In this document: positions 9,131-17,290 of the stretch, one piece after another | Position numbering within the stretch: the stretch's first letter is position 1 | How the letters are laid out: every line of letters begins with the position of its first letter | DNA from: MGIIa-L3 sp11892u | Lineage (GTDB): Archaea; Thermoplasmatota; Poseidoniia; Poseidoniales; Poseidoniaceae | Assembly: GCA_965659685.1 (NCBI GenBank) | Contig: CBFHXB010000006.1 | Location: forward strand, 1 to 64,000 | Reading direction: 5' to 3' | Length of the DNA: 64,000 bases | The notes under the pieces: model-generated | Told to the model about the DNA's origin: nothing | The model's database searches: none | The model's input: only the letters and a program-made list of their open reading frames with translations | Made by a program: the position numbers and the translations under genes

Positions 9131-9676
9131 ATGTACAAAATCGTCAGCAAAGAGGACACCATCCGCATTCCTGCGGAGTACATGCGCCGCGGCGCATCGC
9201 TCGACCAGCACATCGACCGCCTCGCCATGACGGCCTTTGAAGGCCGCTTTGACGAGCACAACCGATTCGTTTTGGTCACCTCCAACCACGAAGCCATTGG
9301 CCGTGGACGCATCATCCACGGTGACGGTGCAATCTACCAGAAGGTGAAGTTTGACGCCGTGGTCTTCTGTATGGAAGACTACGAAGTGGTCGAAGGAGCC
9401 GTCTCTGAAATCAACGAATTCGGTGCGTTCATTCGCATCGGTCCGATGGAAGCCCTGCTCCACAAGTCGCAGATCATGGAAGACATGGTCGACGTGAACG
9501 TGGGCGCCGGCATCATCGAAGGTCGCTCTGGTGGCAAGCGGCTCGCTGTGGGTTCCCACGTGCGGGCCCGAATCGTTTCGCTCTCCCCTGACACGACGGA
9601 CCCCCGCCGCTCAAAGATTGGACTGACCTGCAAGCAGCCTGGGCTCGGCAGTCAGTCTTGGGAGAAAGAGAACTGA
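9131..9676 (+). CDS. rpoE1: DNA-directed RNA polymerase subunit Rpo7 (RpoE')
   Basis: Stalk subunit of archaeal RNA polymerase (Rpb7 homologue), which with Rpo4 binds emerging RNA and helps open the promoter. It starts MYKIVSKEDTIRIPAEYM as in the family. The C-terminal half is an S1 OB-fold (GAVSEINEFGAFIRIGPMEA, LLHKSQI, RSKIGLTCKQPGLG). At 181 residues it is full length. The ATG at 9131 follows GGGGAGGG at 9115-9122. It is first in the classic archaeal cluster with Spt4, eS24 and eS27. Confidence 0.96.
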   Translation: MYKIVSKEDTIRIPAEYMRRGASLDQHIDRLAMTAFEGRFDEHNRFVLVTSNHEAIGRGRIIHGDGAIYQKVKFDAVVFCMEDYEVVEGAVSEINEFGAFIRIGPMEALLHKSQIMEDMVDVNVGAGIIEGRSGGKRLAVGSHVRARIVSLSPDTTDPRRSKIGLTCKQPGLGSQSWEKEN

Positions 9677-9685
9677 GGTGATTTC

Positions 9686-9889
9686 ATGCCAGCACAACCC
9701 TTTGCCTGCGGCGAATGCCACATGATCCTGGCCGACAAGGTCGATCAATGCCCTCGATGCCCTGCTGCCCGTGTCTCCACGGATTGGCAAGGCTTCGTCA
9801 TCATCATGCAACCTGAGCGCTCGGAAATTGCGAAGCGCCTTCAGGTCAGCCAACCCGGGCAATACGCCCTGAAGGTGAACGTTTACTGA
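9686..9889 (+). CDS. spt4: transcription elongation factor Spt4 (RpoE'')
   Basis: Small zinc-binding partner of Spt5 that clamps RNA polymerase during elongation. Two cysteine pairs (CGEC and CPRC) form the zinc site. The WQGFVIIMQPERSEIAKRL and PGQYALKVNVY stretches are diagnostic. It is 67 residues long, normal for archaeal Spt4. It begins ten bases after rpo7, with GAGGTGAT just upstream. Confidence 0.95.
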   Translation: MPAQPFACGECHMILADKVDQCPRCPAARVSTDWQGFVIIMQPERSEIAKRLQVSQPGQYALKVNVY

Positions 9890-9901
9890 GGAGAGATTGT
9901 C

Positions 9902-10216
9902 ATGGAAATCATCAACCGAACTGAAAACAAACTTCTCCATCGCGTGGAGATTGAATTCCGATTGAAGCACCCCAAGCAATCCACGCCCTCCCGCCAATCG
10001 GTGATCGAGATGGTCCGTGGCCTCGAACCCGGGGCCAACCCCGAATTGGTGGTGGTCAAGGACTGCAACACACGTTTCGGTATGGCGATGACCACCGGTC
10101 GCGCCTACGTCTACGCCACGGCCGAAGCCATGGCCGTGGAACCCGCGTACATCCACAAGCGTCACGGCGAACTGCAGGGCGGAGAATCCGGCGACAGCGA
10201 AGGCGGTGAGGCCTGA
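9902..10216 (+). CDS. rps24e: ribosomal protein eS24
   Basis: Small-subunit ribosomal protein shared by archaea and eukaryotes. Diagnostic segments are NKLLHRVEIEFRLKHP near the N-terminus and the FGMAMTTGRAYVYAT block. It has 104 residues with an acidic, glycine-rich tail. The site GGAGAG lies just before the ATG, and the stop codon shares one base with the start of eS27. Confidence 0.95.
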   Translation: MEIINRTENKLLHRVEIEFRLKHPKQSTPSRQSVIEMVRGLEPGANPELVVVKDCNTRFGMAMTTGRAYVYATAEAMAVEPAYIHKRHGELQGGESGDSEGGEA

Positions 10217-10392
10217 TGGGCGACAAGTGGCAGAAGGCCAAGGTCTCGAAGTTCGTCGTTGGCGAAAACGGCCTCGAAATCAAGGGCGAATATTGCCCAG
10301 AGCCCCAATGTGGACCTGGAATTTTCCTCGCCGTCCACGGCAACCGCAAGTCCTGCGGACGCTGTGGCTACACCGTCAAGAACGACGAGTGA
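10216..10392 (+). CDS. rps27ae: ribosomal protein eS27 (S27ae type zinc-ribbon protein)
   Basis: A 58-residue protein with a four-cysteine ribbon (CPEPQC and CGRC) that starts MGDKWQKAKVSKF and ends GYTVKNDE. It is a small-subunit protein of the archaeal ubiquitin-fusion tail family. Its ATG overlaps the eS24 stop by one base (TGATG), so the two are translationally coupled. Its stop abuts the convergent gene at 10393. Confidence 0.93.
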   Translation: MGDKWQKAKVSKFVVGENGLEIKGEYCPEPQCGPGIFLAVHGNRKSCGRCGYTVKNDE

Positions 10393-11322
10393 TCACGACA
10401 CGAAGGCACTCCACGTGCCGTTGTTGTCGAGCACCATGCGTTGGCCGTTCATGTGGTGCACGGCAACGTCCACGTTTGAACGCTCGATGCGCTCGAAGCC
10501 CGTTGCACCCAACACGACACGTTCACGCCATCCTGCGATGAGCCACGCCTTGTCGTCCTCAGACCATTGCACTTGACCAGGAGGGCCGCTCAAGCGAGCA
10601 CGCATGCGTACCGTTTCCCCTTCGATCCACACCGCCTCATGGTCTTCGGTCAACACCAAGCGTCCTTCTGACCCGTACGCCACGTCAGCGACGGCTTGGG
10701 TCGTGGGGGCCCGACCAAGGGCGACGGGTCCGGCGCCGTCGAAGGTCACCCCGTGGAATGACCCGTCACGGAGGGTGACGATCACCCGTTCGCCGTCGCT
10801 GTGCAAGTTCACCAGACTTGACCCGAGCGGGTCGACGGGTTTCGGAAGGCTGGTCCGCTCCAACTCTCGTCCGTCTGAATCGATGAGGTACAGGGCATCC
10901 GGATGCAACGCAAGGACGACGTTTCCTTGGTGCTCAATCAGTCCCAAGGGTTCAGCGTCGAGCGCGTGGGACCAAAGGTGGCCAGCAGGGTGCAGGGCGT
11001 TCGGCTCTCCTCGGCGTACGGCTGCTCTGGCGGGTCCTTCGGTGAGACCATGCACGTCCAACGCAGCAAAGCGTGCCATCCTCAATTCATGGTCGATCCA
11101 CGTGGCCAGGAGCCGTCCGTCAAGGATGACGCCGTGCGAGAGGCTCATCGGGAAAGGGGAAACAGATGAGCCCATGTGCTGACCTTCGAGGTCCACGTTG
11201 AGCACGTCGCCGTCACGACCAACAAGCAAGATTCCTTCCTCATGAGGAAGAAGCCAAGCAGGTGGGAACGGGCATGGCTGCACGGACCTTGCTTTCGACG
11301 CTCGCTCAAGGACCTTCGCCAC
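10393..11322 (-). CDS. uncharacterised beta-propeller-like protein
   Basis: No named family is recognised. The 309 residues have repeating short beta-strand patterns separated by DG/GD turns (LLVGRDGDVLNVDLEGQ, LYLIDSDGRELER, ERVIVTLRDGSFHGVTFDG, MVLDNNGTWSAF), like a cytoplasmic WD40/PQQ-type propeller. There is no signal peptide or membrane helix. The start is uncertain: GTG at 11322 is the longest, with no clear Shine-Dalgarno site. It diverges from dtdA with almost no spacer and converges directly on eS27. Confidence 0.6.
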   Translation of the reverse strand: MAKVLERASKARSVQPCPFPPAWLLPHEEGILLVGRDGDVLNVDLEGQHMGSSVSPFPMSLSHGVILDGRLLATWIDHELRMARFAALDVHGLTEGPARAAVRRGEPNALHPAGHLWSHALDAEPLGLIEHQGNVVLALHPDALYLIDSDGRELERTSLPKPVDPLGSSLVNLHSDGERVIVTLRDGSFHGVTFDGAGPVALGRAPTTQAVADVAYGSEGRLVLTEDHEAVWIEGETVRMRARLSGPPGQVQWSEDDKAWLIAGWRERVVLGATGFERIERSNVDVAVHHMNGQRMVLDNNGTWSAFVS

Positions 11323-11344
11323 AAGGCAGGTCTAGGTGAAGCGC

Positions 11345-12301
11345 ATGGGACGGCTCATGACCACCGTGGTGCTGCTGGTTGCCTGCGAGGGTGACGAGGC
11401 ATCTGCAAGCATGCTGGATGCCCTGCTCAAGCGTGACGTGATGCTCCCCAGTCACCCCGTCGAAGGAGCGTTAGCCTACGCTCGGGGGCAGGTTCGCCTT
11501 TGGTGCCGACCGGGCTTTCACCTCGATCAAGACCGTCTGGACGAACGGTGGAGTGCTGCAACAGGAGAGGCCGTCGAGGACGTGCTCTTCTTGTCGAAAC
11601 ACGCTGCAGCGAGTGGACGTCCTTGCCTCACGGTGCATCCGATCGGTGTCCCTCATCTGCATCCTGACGAGGCACCTCCGTACGGTGGACGTGCCGGTGG
11701 TGCTCCACCTCCTTCACCACGTCTTGCACGCATCTGGCGGGCGCTTCTCCGCCATGCCAATGACGTGCGAATTCCTGAATTTGAGGTGAGTTTGGAGGTC
11801 ACCCATCACGGTCCTTGGCAACAGGCACCTGCAGCCTTTCTCGAAGTCGGCTCGACCGCAGACACGTGGGGTCATTCTGGCGCGGCGGAGGTGTGGGCGG
11901 ACGTGCTTCTCGATGTGCTCAATGAGGAACTCAGGGGTGAGGTCCGACAAGCGGCACCTCCTGACGTTCCGGTGTTGGTGACCCTCGGTGGAGGGCATTA
12001 TGCCCCTCGTGCCAATCATATGGCCTCCGAAGGCCGTGCCCTTCTCGGCCACATGCTCGCCAATCATTCCCTTCCCTTCGTCCGAAACGATGCGGGTGAG
12101 GTGGACGGTCGCTGGTCGCAAGCGGTGGACGCCGCCATCGAGGCCAGCCGTGCAGCCCACCCCCAACGATCGGTGGTGGTCAGCCTCGATCGCAAATCCT
12201 TCCGCGGCTGGGAACGAAAGGCCCTGTTTGACCACCTTGAGGCCAGAGGCATCGAGGTGATCGATTCTGCAGCCCATCGTGCCTTGCTCGAAGGAGCATG
12301 A
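11345..12301 (+). CDS. dtdA: D-aminoacyl-tRNA deacylase (DtdA/GEK1 type)
   Basis: Zinc-dependent proofreading enzyme that removes D-amino acids from mischarged tRNA, the archaeal/plant type. It is recognised by FLSKHAAASGRPCLTVHPIG, the SLEVTHHGPW segment, FLEVGSTADTW and VLVTLGGGHYAPR. The ATG at 11345 has AGGTGA shortly upstream; GTG 11336 and ATG 11357 are alternatives. At about 318 residues it is slightly longer than typical. It is transcribed away from the propeller-like gene and towards proline dehydrogenase. Confidence 0.9.
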   Translation: MGRLMTTVVLLVACEGDEASASMLDALLKRDVMLPSHPVEGALAYARGQVRLWCRPGFHLDQDRLDERWSAATGEAVEDVLFLSKHAAASGRPCLTVHPIGVPHLHPDEAPPYGGRAGGAPPPSPRLARIWRALLRHANDVRIPEFEVSLEVTHHGPWQQAPAAFLEVGSTADTWGHSGAAEVWADVLLDVLNEELRGEVRQAAPPDVPVLVTLGGGHYAPRANHMASEGRALLGHMLANHSLPFVRNDAGEVDGRWSQAVDAAIEASRAAHPQRSVVVSLDRKSFRGWERKALFDHLEARGIEVIDSAAHRALLEGA

Positions 12302-12343
12302 GTCCCGAGGAAGCGTCAAGAAGCGTCGGCTTAACCCACAACC

Positions 12344-13330
12344 ATGGCGAAAGCAGGCCCCATCTCCCGGGCCATTGTCGCCATGACCGGCATCATGCCC
12401 CGCTGGTTTGTCCGCTACATCTCACGGAGGTACGTGGCCGGTGCCTCCCTCGAAGATGCGGTACGCGTTATGCACCGTTTGACCGAGCAAGGCGCCTGCT
12501 TTACCATCGACGTGCTCGGTGAAGAGATCACGTCGTTGGATGAGGCCACCTTCTTCTTGGAAGAGTACCGAAGGGTGATGGCTCAAATTCTGGAGCATGG
12601 GTTCGATGCAAACCTGTCGATCAAACCGACGGCCTTTGGACTGCTGATCGATCCTCAAGCCGGTTTGGAGAACATCCGTCGCTTGGTCAAGGAAGCAGCG
12701 GAGCATGACATGTTCGTTCGACTTGACATGGAGGATCACCGCGTGACGGACGCCACCATTGACGTCGTTCACACGTTGCACAGCGAGGGATTGGTCAACG
12801 TGGGCACCGTGTTGCAAGGACGACTGCTCAGAACCCTGGACGACATCGACCGCATGGCGGAAGAACTCGGGACCGCTGCCGATCATCGGATTTGCAAGGG
12901 GATATACTTGGAACCGGAAACCATCGCCCACACGGCCAGGAAGGCCATCACTGATGCTACGGTCGCCTGTGTCGTCCGGGGACTTGAGCGTGGTGCTTAC
13001 GTGGCCATCGCATCGCACGATGATGCGGTCATCGACGCATCGTTGGAGGCCTTGAGCGCGGGTGGATGGACGCCGGGTGGAGCGGACGATCCTCGGAGCC
13101 CATCGCCGCCTGAGCGACTCGGGAAAGGGCCTGGGTACGAGTTTCAGATGCTGTTGGGCGTTCGAGGGCCGTTGCGACGTGGCCTTCGGGAGCAAGGCCA
13201 CAGGACCCGTGTCTACATCCCGTACGGCGAGAAGTGGTACGAGTACAGCATCCGTCGACTCAAGGAAAATCCCACCGTGGGCACGCAAGTGGCCAAGGCC
13301 TTCCTGATGCCGTGGACCAACCGGCCGTGA
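12344..13330 (+). CDS. putA: proline dehydrogenase
   Basis: FAD-dependent oxidation of proline to pyrroline-5-carboxylate, the first step of proline catabolism, passing electrons to the quinone pool. This is the stand-alone PRODH form (328 residues), not the bifunctional PutA. Conserved parts are NLSIKPTAFGL, FVRLDMEDHRVTD, VGTVLQGRLLRT, RICKGIYLEP and the C-terminal RVYIPYGEKWYEYSIRRLKE. No pyrroline-5-carboxylate dehydrogenase is nearby. It begins 42 bases after dtdA and ends flush against a convergent gene. Confidence 0.92.
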   Translation: MAKAGPISRAIVAMTGIMPRWFVRYISRRYVAGASLEDAVRVMHRLTEQGACFTIDVLGEEITSLDEATFFLEEYRRVMAQILEHGFDANLSIKPTAFGLLIDPQAGLENIRRLVKEAAEHDMFVRLDMEDHRVTDATIDVVHTLHSEGLVNVGTVLQGRLLRTLDDIDRMAEELGTAADHRICKGIYLEPETIAHTARKAITDATVACVVRGLERGAYVAIASHDDAVIDASLEALSAGGWTPGGADDPRSPSPPERLGKGPGYEFQMLLGVRGPLRRGLREQGHRTRVYIPYGEKWYEYSIRRLKENPTVGTQVAKAFLMPWTNRP

Positions 13331-14104
13331 TCAGCGACGTCCTCGCCGTCGCCCGTGGTCTTCGTGGGTACGAGGCTCAACGGGGTTTGGATTGAACCCG
13401 AGGCGTCCTTCCTTCCACGCCTGTCGTCGCTCACGTCCTGTCATCGGCCTCGTGGGTTCCGGCGCAGGTGGTTGGTGGAGGTACATGCGGACGATACGGC
13501 TTGCCTGAACGGTGCCCTTGAGGGTGCGGGCCCGTCCGGTGTGGATGGCTCGAAGGATCCACGTCCTTCCACCGTGCTCAATCATGGTTCCCGCCTTGAA
13601 GGCGGTGTCCGGAGGACAAACCATGTGGTCTGGTCGTGATCGGTCGCCAATGGTCAACGTCAAACGGACGCGAATGAGGTCCTCCCTGAGCGCAACAACA
13701 CGCCGAAGGTCCTCGGCATGTCCTGAACTGACGCTGTGACCTGCTGGATCTTCCAAGTGGGTGACACGCCAAAGCATCCCACCGTCCTCGAAGACATCGT
13801 CCAAATCGAGGATCTCGTCCGCGTCGAGTTCAAGCGAGATCATTTCGCTTCGTGGTCCGTCGGTGAGCATGAACGGAACCGTGACCGCACGAGGGGGTCG
13901 GAGGTGGACGGTGTACACGTGGCTGCATCCTTGACAGCGCACGCGATGGTCATGCCCTTTGCCCTTGGGTTTGGACGCAAGGATGTCATGGCCTTCGAAC
14001 TCATCGCACGCCGGACACACCATGGCGTTGTGAAGGACCTCTTCCTCAACCTCGAGGACATCGTCGTCCTCCATCACGTCGAGGGCATCGACCTCGTCGT
14101 CCAT
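13331..14104 (-). CDS. zinc-ribbon protein, HVO_0476-like
   Basis: After a very acidic N-terminus (about 25 residues of D/E) comes a zinc ribbon with CPAC and CQGC pairs (residues about 31-60). A beta-rich domain follows with LELDADEILDLDDVFEDG and ILRAIHTGRARTLKGTVQA, then a basic C-terminal tail ending RRRGRR. This layout resembles the archaeal HVO_0476 zinc-finger family, assigned from memory. The function is unknown; a nucleic-acid or ribosome link is a guess. It diverges from the methyltransferase-like gene with a 36-base spacer. Confidence 0.65.
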   Translation of the reverse strand: MDDEVDALDVMEDDDVLEVEEEVLHNAMVCPACDEFEGHDILASKPKGKGHDHRVRCQGCSHVYTVHLRPPRAVTVPFMLTDGPRSEMISLELDADEILDLDDVFEDGGMLWRVTHLEDPAGHSVSSGHAEDLRRVVALREDLIRVRLTLTIGDRSRPDHMVCPPDTAFKAGTMIEHGGRTWILRAIHTGRARTLKGTVQASRIVRMYLHQPPAPEPTRPMTGRERRQAWKEGRLGFNPNPVEPRTHEDHGRRRGRR

Positions 14105-14140
14105 GTCCGGGCCTCAACCCGCTCGGTTTGAAACCATCGC

Positions 14141-14920
14141 ATGGAGGCATGGGTTGAAACCGTCCTCCGCGGACCGTTGTCCATGACGGGAGACCCCGCA
14201 ACGCCCACGCCTGAAGAGGCGTTTCGAGCCGCGTTGTCCGCCCGGCCTGACCTTGGTCGTGAGGAACCAGAAATCGCAGAAAACATCGGTGTGCAAATGG
14301 GGCACATGGGCCTTGATGTGCTGACGGTTTCCTTGCTCCGCCGCCTCCGTGACATCGCCGTCACGCTTCAGCCAAAGAGGGTCGCCGAAGTCGGCGCCGG
14401 AATCGGCCACACCACGGCTTGGTTGATGGACGCATGGAGCAGGGAGGAGGTGACTTCGCCGGTGCAGGTGGACATCATGGAACAAGGGAATCGATTTGCG
14501 GTGATCCTTGATCGAGTCATCAAGCGCTATGCGATGGACGAGGTTGCCCGGGTGGTGGTCGGCCACGTGGAGGAACATGCCCCTCAAACCCGAGCCTGGC
14601 GTCTGGCCCATTTGGCCAGCGAAGAGCGTCCTCCAACGTTGATGGACGGGTTGGACCTCGTGCTCCTCCGTACCGGCCTTGACGCGCTTGGCGAACGTGC
14701 AACGTCATGCATGGACCTGCTCCGCAAGGGAGGCGTTTTGCTTCTTCTTGAGCCTCCAGTACCAGGTGAAAACATCGACGACAGCACCGAAGAAGGAGCG
14801 GGGATGATCGCAGGATTCAACGCTTGGATCTCGTTCGTTCAAGGGTGTTCAGAGCATCACGATTTGGCCTTCGTGCCCGTGCACGGGGGGACGATCGTCG
14901 CTGTTCGAAAGCTCACGTGA
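14141..14920 (+). CDS. SAM-dependent methyltransferase-like protein
   Basis: Class I methyltransferase fold resembling O-methyltransferases. Motif I is VAEVGAGIGHTTAW (residues about 81-94), followed by a VDIMEQGNRFAVILDRV motif II region, DLVLLRTGLDALGE and a LLRKGGVLLLLEPP post-motif. The protein is 259 residues and soluble. Its substrate cannot be named. It starts 36 bases from the divergent zinc-ribbon gene and ends three bases from the convergent subtilase gene. Confidence 0.7.
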   Translation: MEAWVETVLRGPLSMTGDPATPTPEEAFRAALSARPDLGREEPEIAENIGVQMGHMGLDVLTVSLLRRLRDIAVTLQPKRVAEVGAGIGHTTAWLMDAWSREEVTSPVQVDIMEQGNRFAVILDRVIKRYAMDEVARVVVGHVEEHAPQTRAWRLAHLASEERPPTLMDGLDLVLLRTGLDALGERATSCMDLLRKGGVLLLLEPPVPGENIDDSTEEGAGMIAGFNAWISFVQGCSEHHDLAFVPVHGGTIVAVRKLT

Positions 14921-14923
14921 GCC

Positions 14924-16048
14924 TCATGCAAAGGCTTCGAGGAGCCGGTCAACTTGCACGATGCCGTATCCGTAGGCGTCGTCGTGGCCGTCTTGTCCGG
15001 GTTGCGGGCGTGCGGTGTCCATCAAGCGTGCTTTGACGTCCTCGATGGTTTGTTCCGCGCTGTTGTTGACGTCACCGCTGCGCAGGTCAGGACGTGCTTC
15101 CAGGAGATGGGCAAGCGCACCGGTCACGAAGACGGTTGCCGCGCTCGTCCCGTTGACCAAGCTCCACGTGTTGCTCTCGGCGTTGACCACCGCGACACCG
15201 GCCCCGGGCGCCATCAGTTCGGGCTTCTTGTCCGGGTCCTGCCGGGGGAGCAGGATTGGCAGCGGAAGGAACCTTCCGTCGTTGTCCCCCACCGAGGAGC
15301 CACTCCAATGGGCTCCGTCCATCTGGACCCCGCCGACAGAGATCGCGAGTTCCACAGACCCCGGGCTTGCGACGTCGCCGTCGTCGTTGCTGCCTCCGTC
15401 GTTGCCCGCTGCGGCAACCACGAAGATGCCCTGCGCCAAGGCCCGCTCCACCGCTGCCTCGCTTGCTCGCCCGCCGCCGGGGAGGAAGGAGAGGGCGCCG
15501 GGCGCGCCACCGAGGGAGAGCGAAATGATGTGGCTTCCTTGCTCCACGCACCAATCGATGGCGTCCGAGAGGTCCTGGTCGTCTCCCTCACCGGTTGAAC
15601 TCAGCGCTTTCGCGACGTAAAGCGTGACGTCAGGTGCCATGCCGTCGAGGCCGCCATCGGCCACCAGCAATCCCGCCATCGAGGTTCCATGGCCGTGGTC
15701 GTCGTACGGAGTGGTGCCGTTGTCCACCAGGTCGCGCCAACCGGCGAGGGTCAGATGGTCCATGTCCCTGTGTTCCAAGTCAATGCCAGAATCGACCATG
15801 CACACGGCCACGCCTGCACCGGTGTAGGTGGCATCAGCAGCCACAAGGTCGAGCGCGTCTGCTTCAGCATCCAAGGCCAACCGCGTGGGTTGGATCAATG
15901 GATTTCCTTCAGGAAGGAGCAGCAGGACGCCAAAGATTCCCGCAACGACCACGCCAAGGGCGACAAAGAGGGCCGTCATGCCCATGCCTGGCGGCTGTGG
16001 CTCTGGTGGCATCACCGGAGCCGGTGGGAACTCAGGGACAGCTTCCAT
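14924..16048 (-). CDS. membrane-anchored subtilisin-like serine protease
   Basis: S8-family peptidase with an N-terminal signal anchor (about residues 25-46, TALFVALGVVVAGIFGVLLLL) after a proline-rich head, so the catalytic domain faces outward. The triad is readable as Asp86 (VDSGID), His120 (GHGTSMAG) and Ser302 (NGTSAAT), with the oxyanion Asn216 (AAGNDGG). At 374 residues it is just the catalytic domain, with no prodomain visible. The GAGGAAG site lies before the ATG. It is last of three genes on this strand, nine bases behind sufS. Confidence 0.9.
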   Translation of the reverse strand: MEAVPEFPPAPVMPPEPQPPGMGMTALFVALGVVVAGIFGVLLLLPEGNPLIQPTRLALDAEADALDLVAADATYTGAGVAVCMVDSGIDLEHRDMDHLTLAGWRDLVDNGTTPYDDHGHGTSMAGLLVADGGLDGMAPDVTLYVAKALSSTGEGDDQDLSDAIDWCVEQGSHIISLSLGGAPGALSFLPGGGRASEAAVERALAQGIFVVAAAGNDGGSNDDGDVASPGSVELAISVGGVQMDGAHWSGSSVGDNDGRFLPLPILLPRQDPDKKPELMAPGAGVAVVNAESNTWSLVNGTSAATVFVTGALAHLLEARPDLRSGDVNNSAEQTIEDVKARLMDTARPQPGQDGHDDAYGYGIVQVDRLLEAFA

Positions 16049-16057
16049 GATGCTTCC

Positions 16058-17290
16058 TCAGGCTGCGTTGAAGGCATGGACCGCTTCAGAGAACACGTCC
16101 ACAAAGCGTCGTGCATCCTCCTCGGAGGTGTAGAAGTAAGCGCTTGCACGGAGTGAATCTCCCGGAACCTTCCTGTCTTCAAACCACGAATGAACGCAAT
16201 GACGGCCTGAGCGAACCATGACGCCAGCGGCCTCGTCGAGCAAGATGGCCATGTTGTGGGATGGAATGTGCTCATCGAGCAAGATGGAACAGATCCCTCC
16301 GCGCTTGCTCGGGTCTTCTGGGCCGATGATGCTCACTCCGTCAAGGTCCCGGATGCCTTCGCTCATGATGCGATTGATGTTCACTTCATGCTCGTGGACG
16401 TCGTGGAGGTTCAGGTCGGCGAGGTATGTGAGGGCTGCCTCTGTGCCGACGATGCCTGCATAGTGGCCGAGTCCGGCTTCAAATCGGGCGGGGGGCGGAG
16501 CCCACTGGACACCTTCGTAGGTCGTGGTGGCCACGGTGTGGCCGCCGGTGAGCAAGGGATGCATCGATTCGAGGAGGTCCAATCGCCCCCACAGGCTCCC
16601 CATTCCGGAGGGCCCCATCATCTTGTGAATCGAGCATGCGTAGAAGTCGGCACCGAGGGCGGTCACGTCGATGGGCATGTGCGGGGCGGATTGTGCGCCA
16701 TCCACACACACCAAGGCACCGTGGTCATGGGCAATTTTTGCGATTTCTTCGACGGGCGCGGTCACGCCATCGAGGTTACTGACGTGACCGACGGAGATCA
16801 TTTTGAAGCGATCACCGAGTTCTGAACAGGTCGATTCGAACCCTTCCAGATCGAAGGTGTTCTCCTCAGTCGAAGGGAGGACGCGATGATCCACGCCATG
16901 GGTGCGTTCGAGCTCAAGCCAAGGGACAAGGTTGGAGTTGTGTTCTTTGTCGGAGGTCAACACCACGTCGCCTTTGTTCCAGCTTAGACCCTGAGCCACT
17001 TGGTTCAAGGCGTGTGTTGCGTTTTTCATGAACGCAACTTCACGCGTATCTTGGGCGCCGATGTGCTCGGCCATGAGGCGTCGAGTGGTCGCGATTGTTC
17101 GCGATACCGAGGTGCCCAATCGATGGACTGAACGACCACCGCATGCGGGGCGCATGGTGTAGTATTCGTTGACGGCATCGATGACAGCATCGGGTTTGAG
17201 GGTCACACAAGCGTTGTCGAGGTATGCAGGGGCTGCTTCGTCCCTCAGCATGGGGAAGTCTTCGCGTCGATGCAGCATTGAATTCACCAT
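16058..17290 (-). CDS. sufS: cysteine desulfurase, SufS/CsdA type
   Basis: PLP enzyme that takes sulfur from cysteine for Fe-S cluster assembly. The PLP lysine is Lys223 in CSIHKMMGPSG and the persulfide cysteine is Cys365 in RSGRHCVHSWF, both typical of class II (SufS) desulfurases. Other family parts are YLDNACVTLKP, NATHALNQVA, DKEHNSNLVPW and VCVDGAQSAPH. At 410 residues it is full length. Its start overlaps the end of the upstream membrane protein by seven bases. No sufBCD genes are in the window. Confidence 0.93.
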   Translation of the reverse strand: MVNSMLHRREDFPMLRDEAAPAYLDNACVTLKPDAVIDAVNEYYTMRPACGGRSVHRLGTSVSRTIATTRRLMAEHIGAQDTREVAFMKNATHALNQVAQGLSWNKGDVVLTSDKEHNSNLVPWLELERTHGVDHRVLPSTEENTFDLEGFESTCSELGDRFKMISVGHVSNLDGVTAPVEEIAKIAHDHGALVCVDGAQSAPHMPIDVTALGADFYACSIHKMMGPSGMGSLWGRLDLLESMHPLLTGGHTVATTTYEGVQWAPPPARFEAGLGHYAGIVGTEAALTYLADLNLHDVHEHEVNINRIMSEGIRDLDGVSIIGPEDPSKRGGICSILLDEHIPSHNMAILLDEAAGVMVRSGRHCVHSWFEDRKVPGDSLRASAYFYTSEEDARRFVDVFSEAVHAFNAA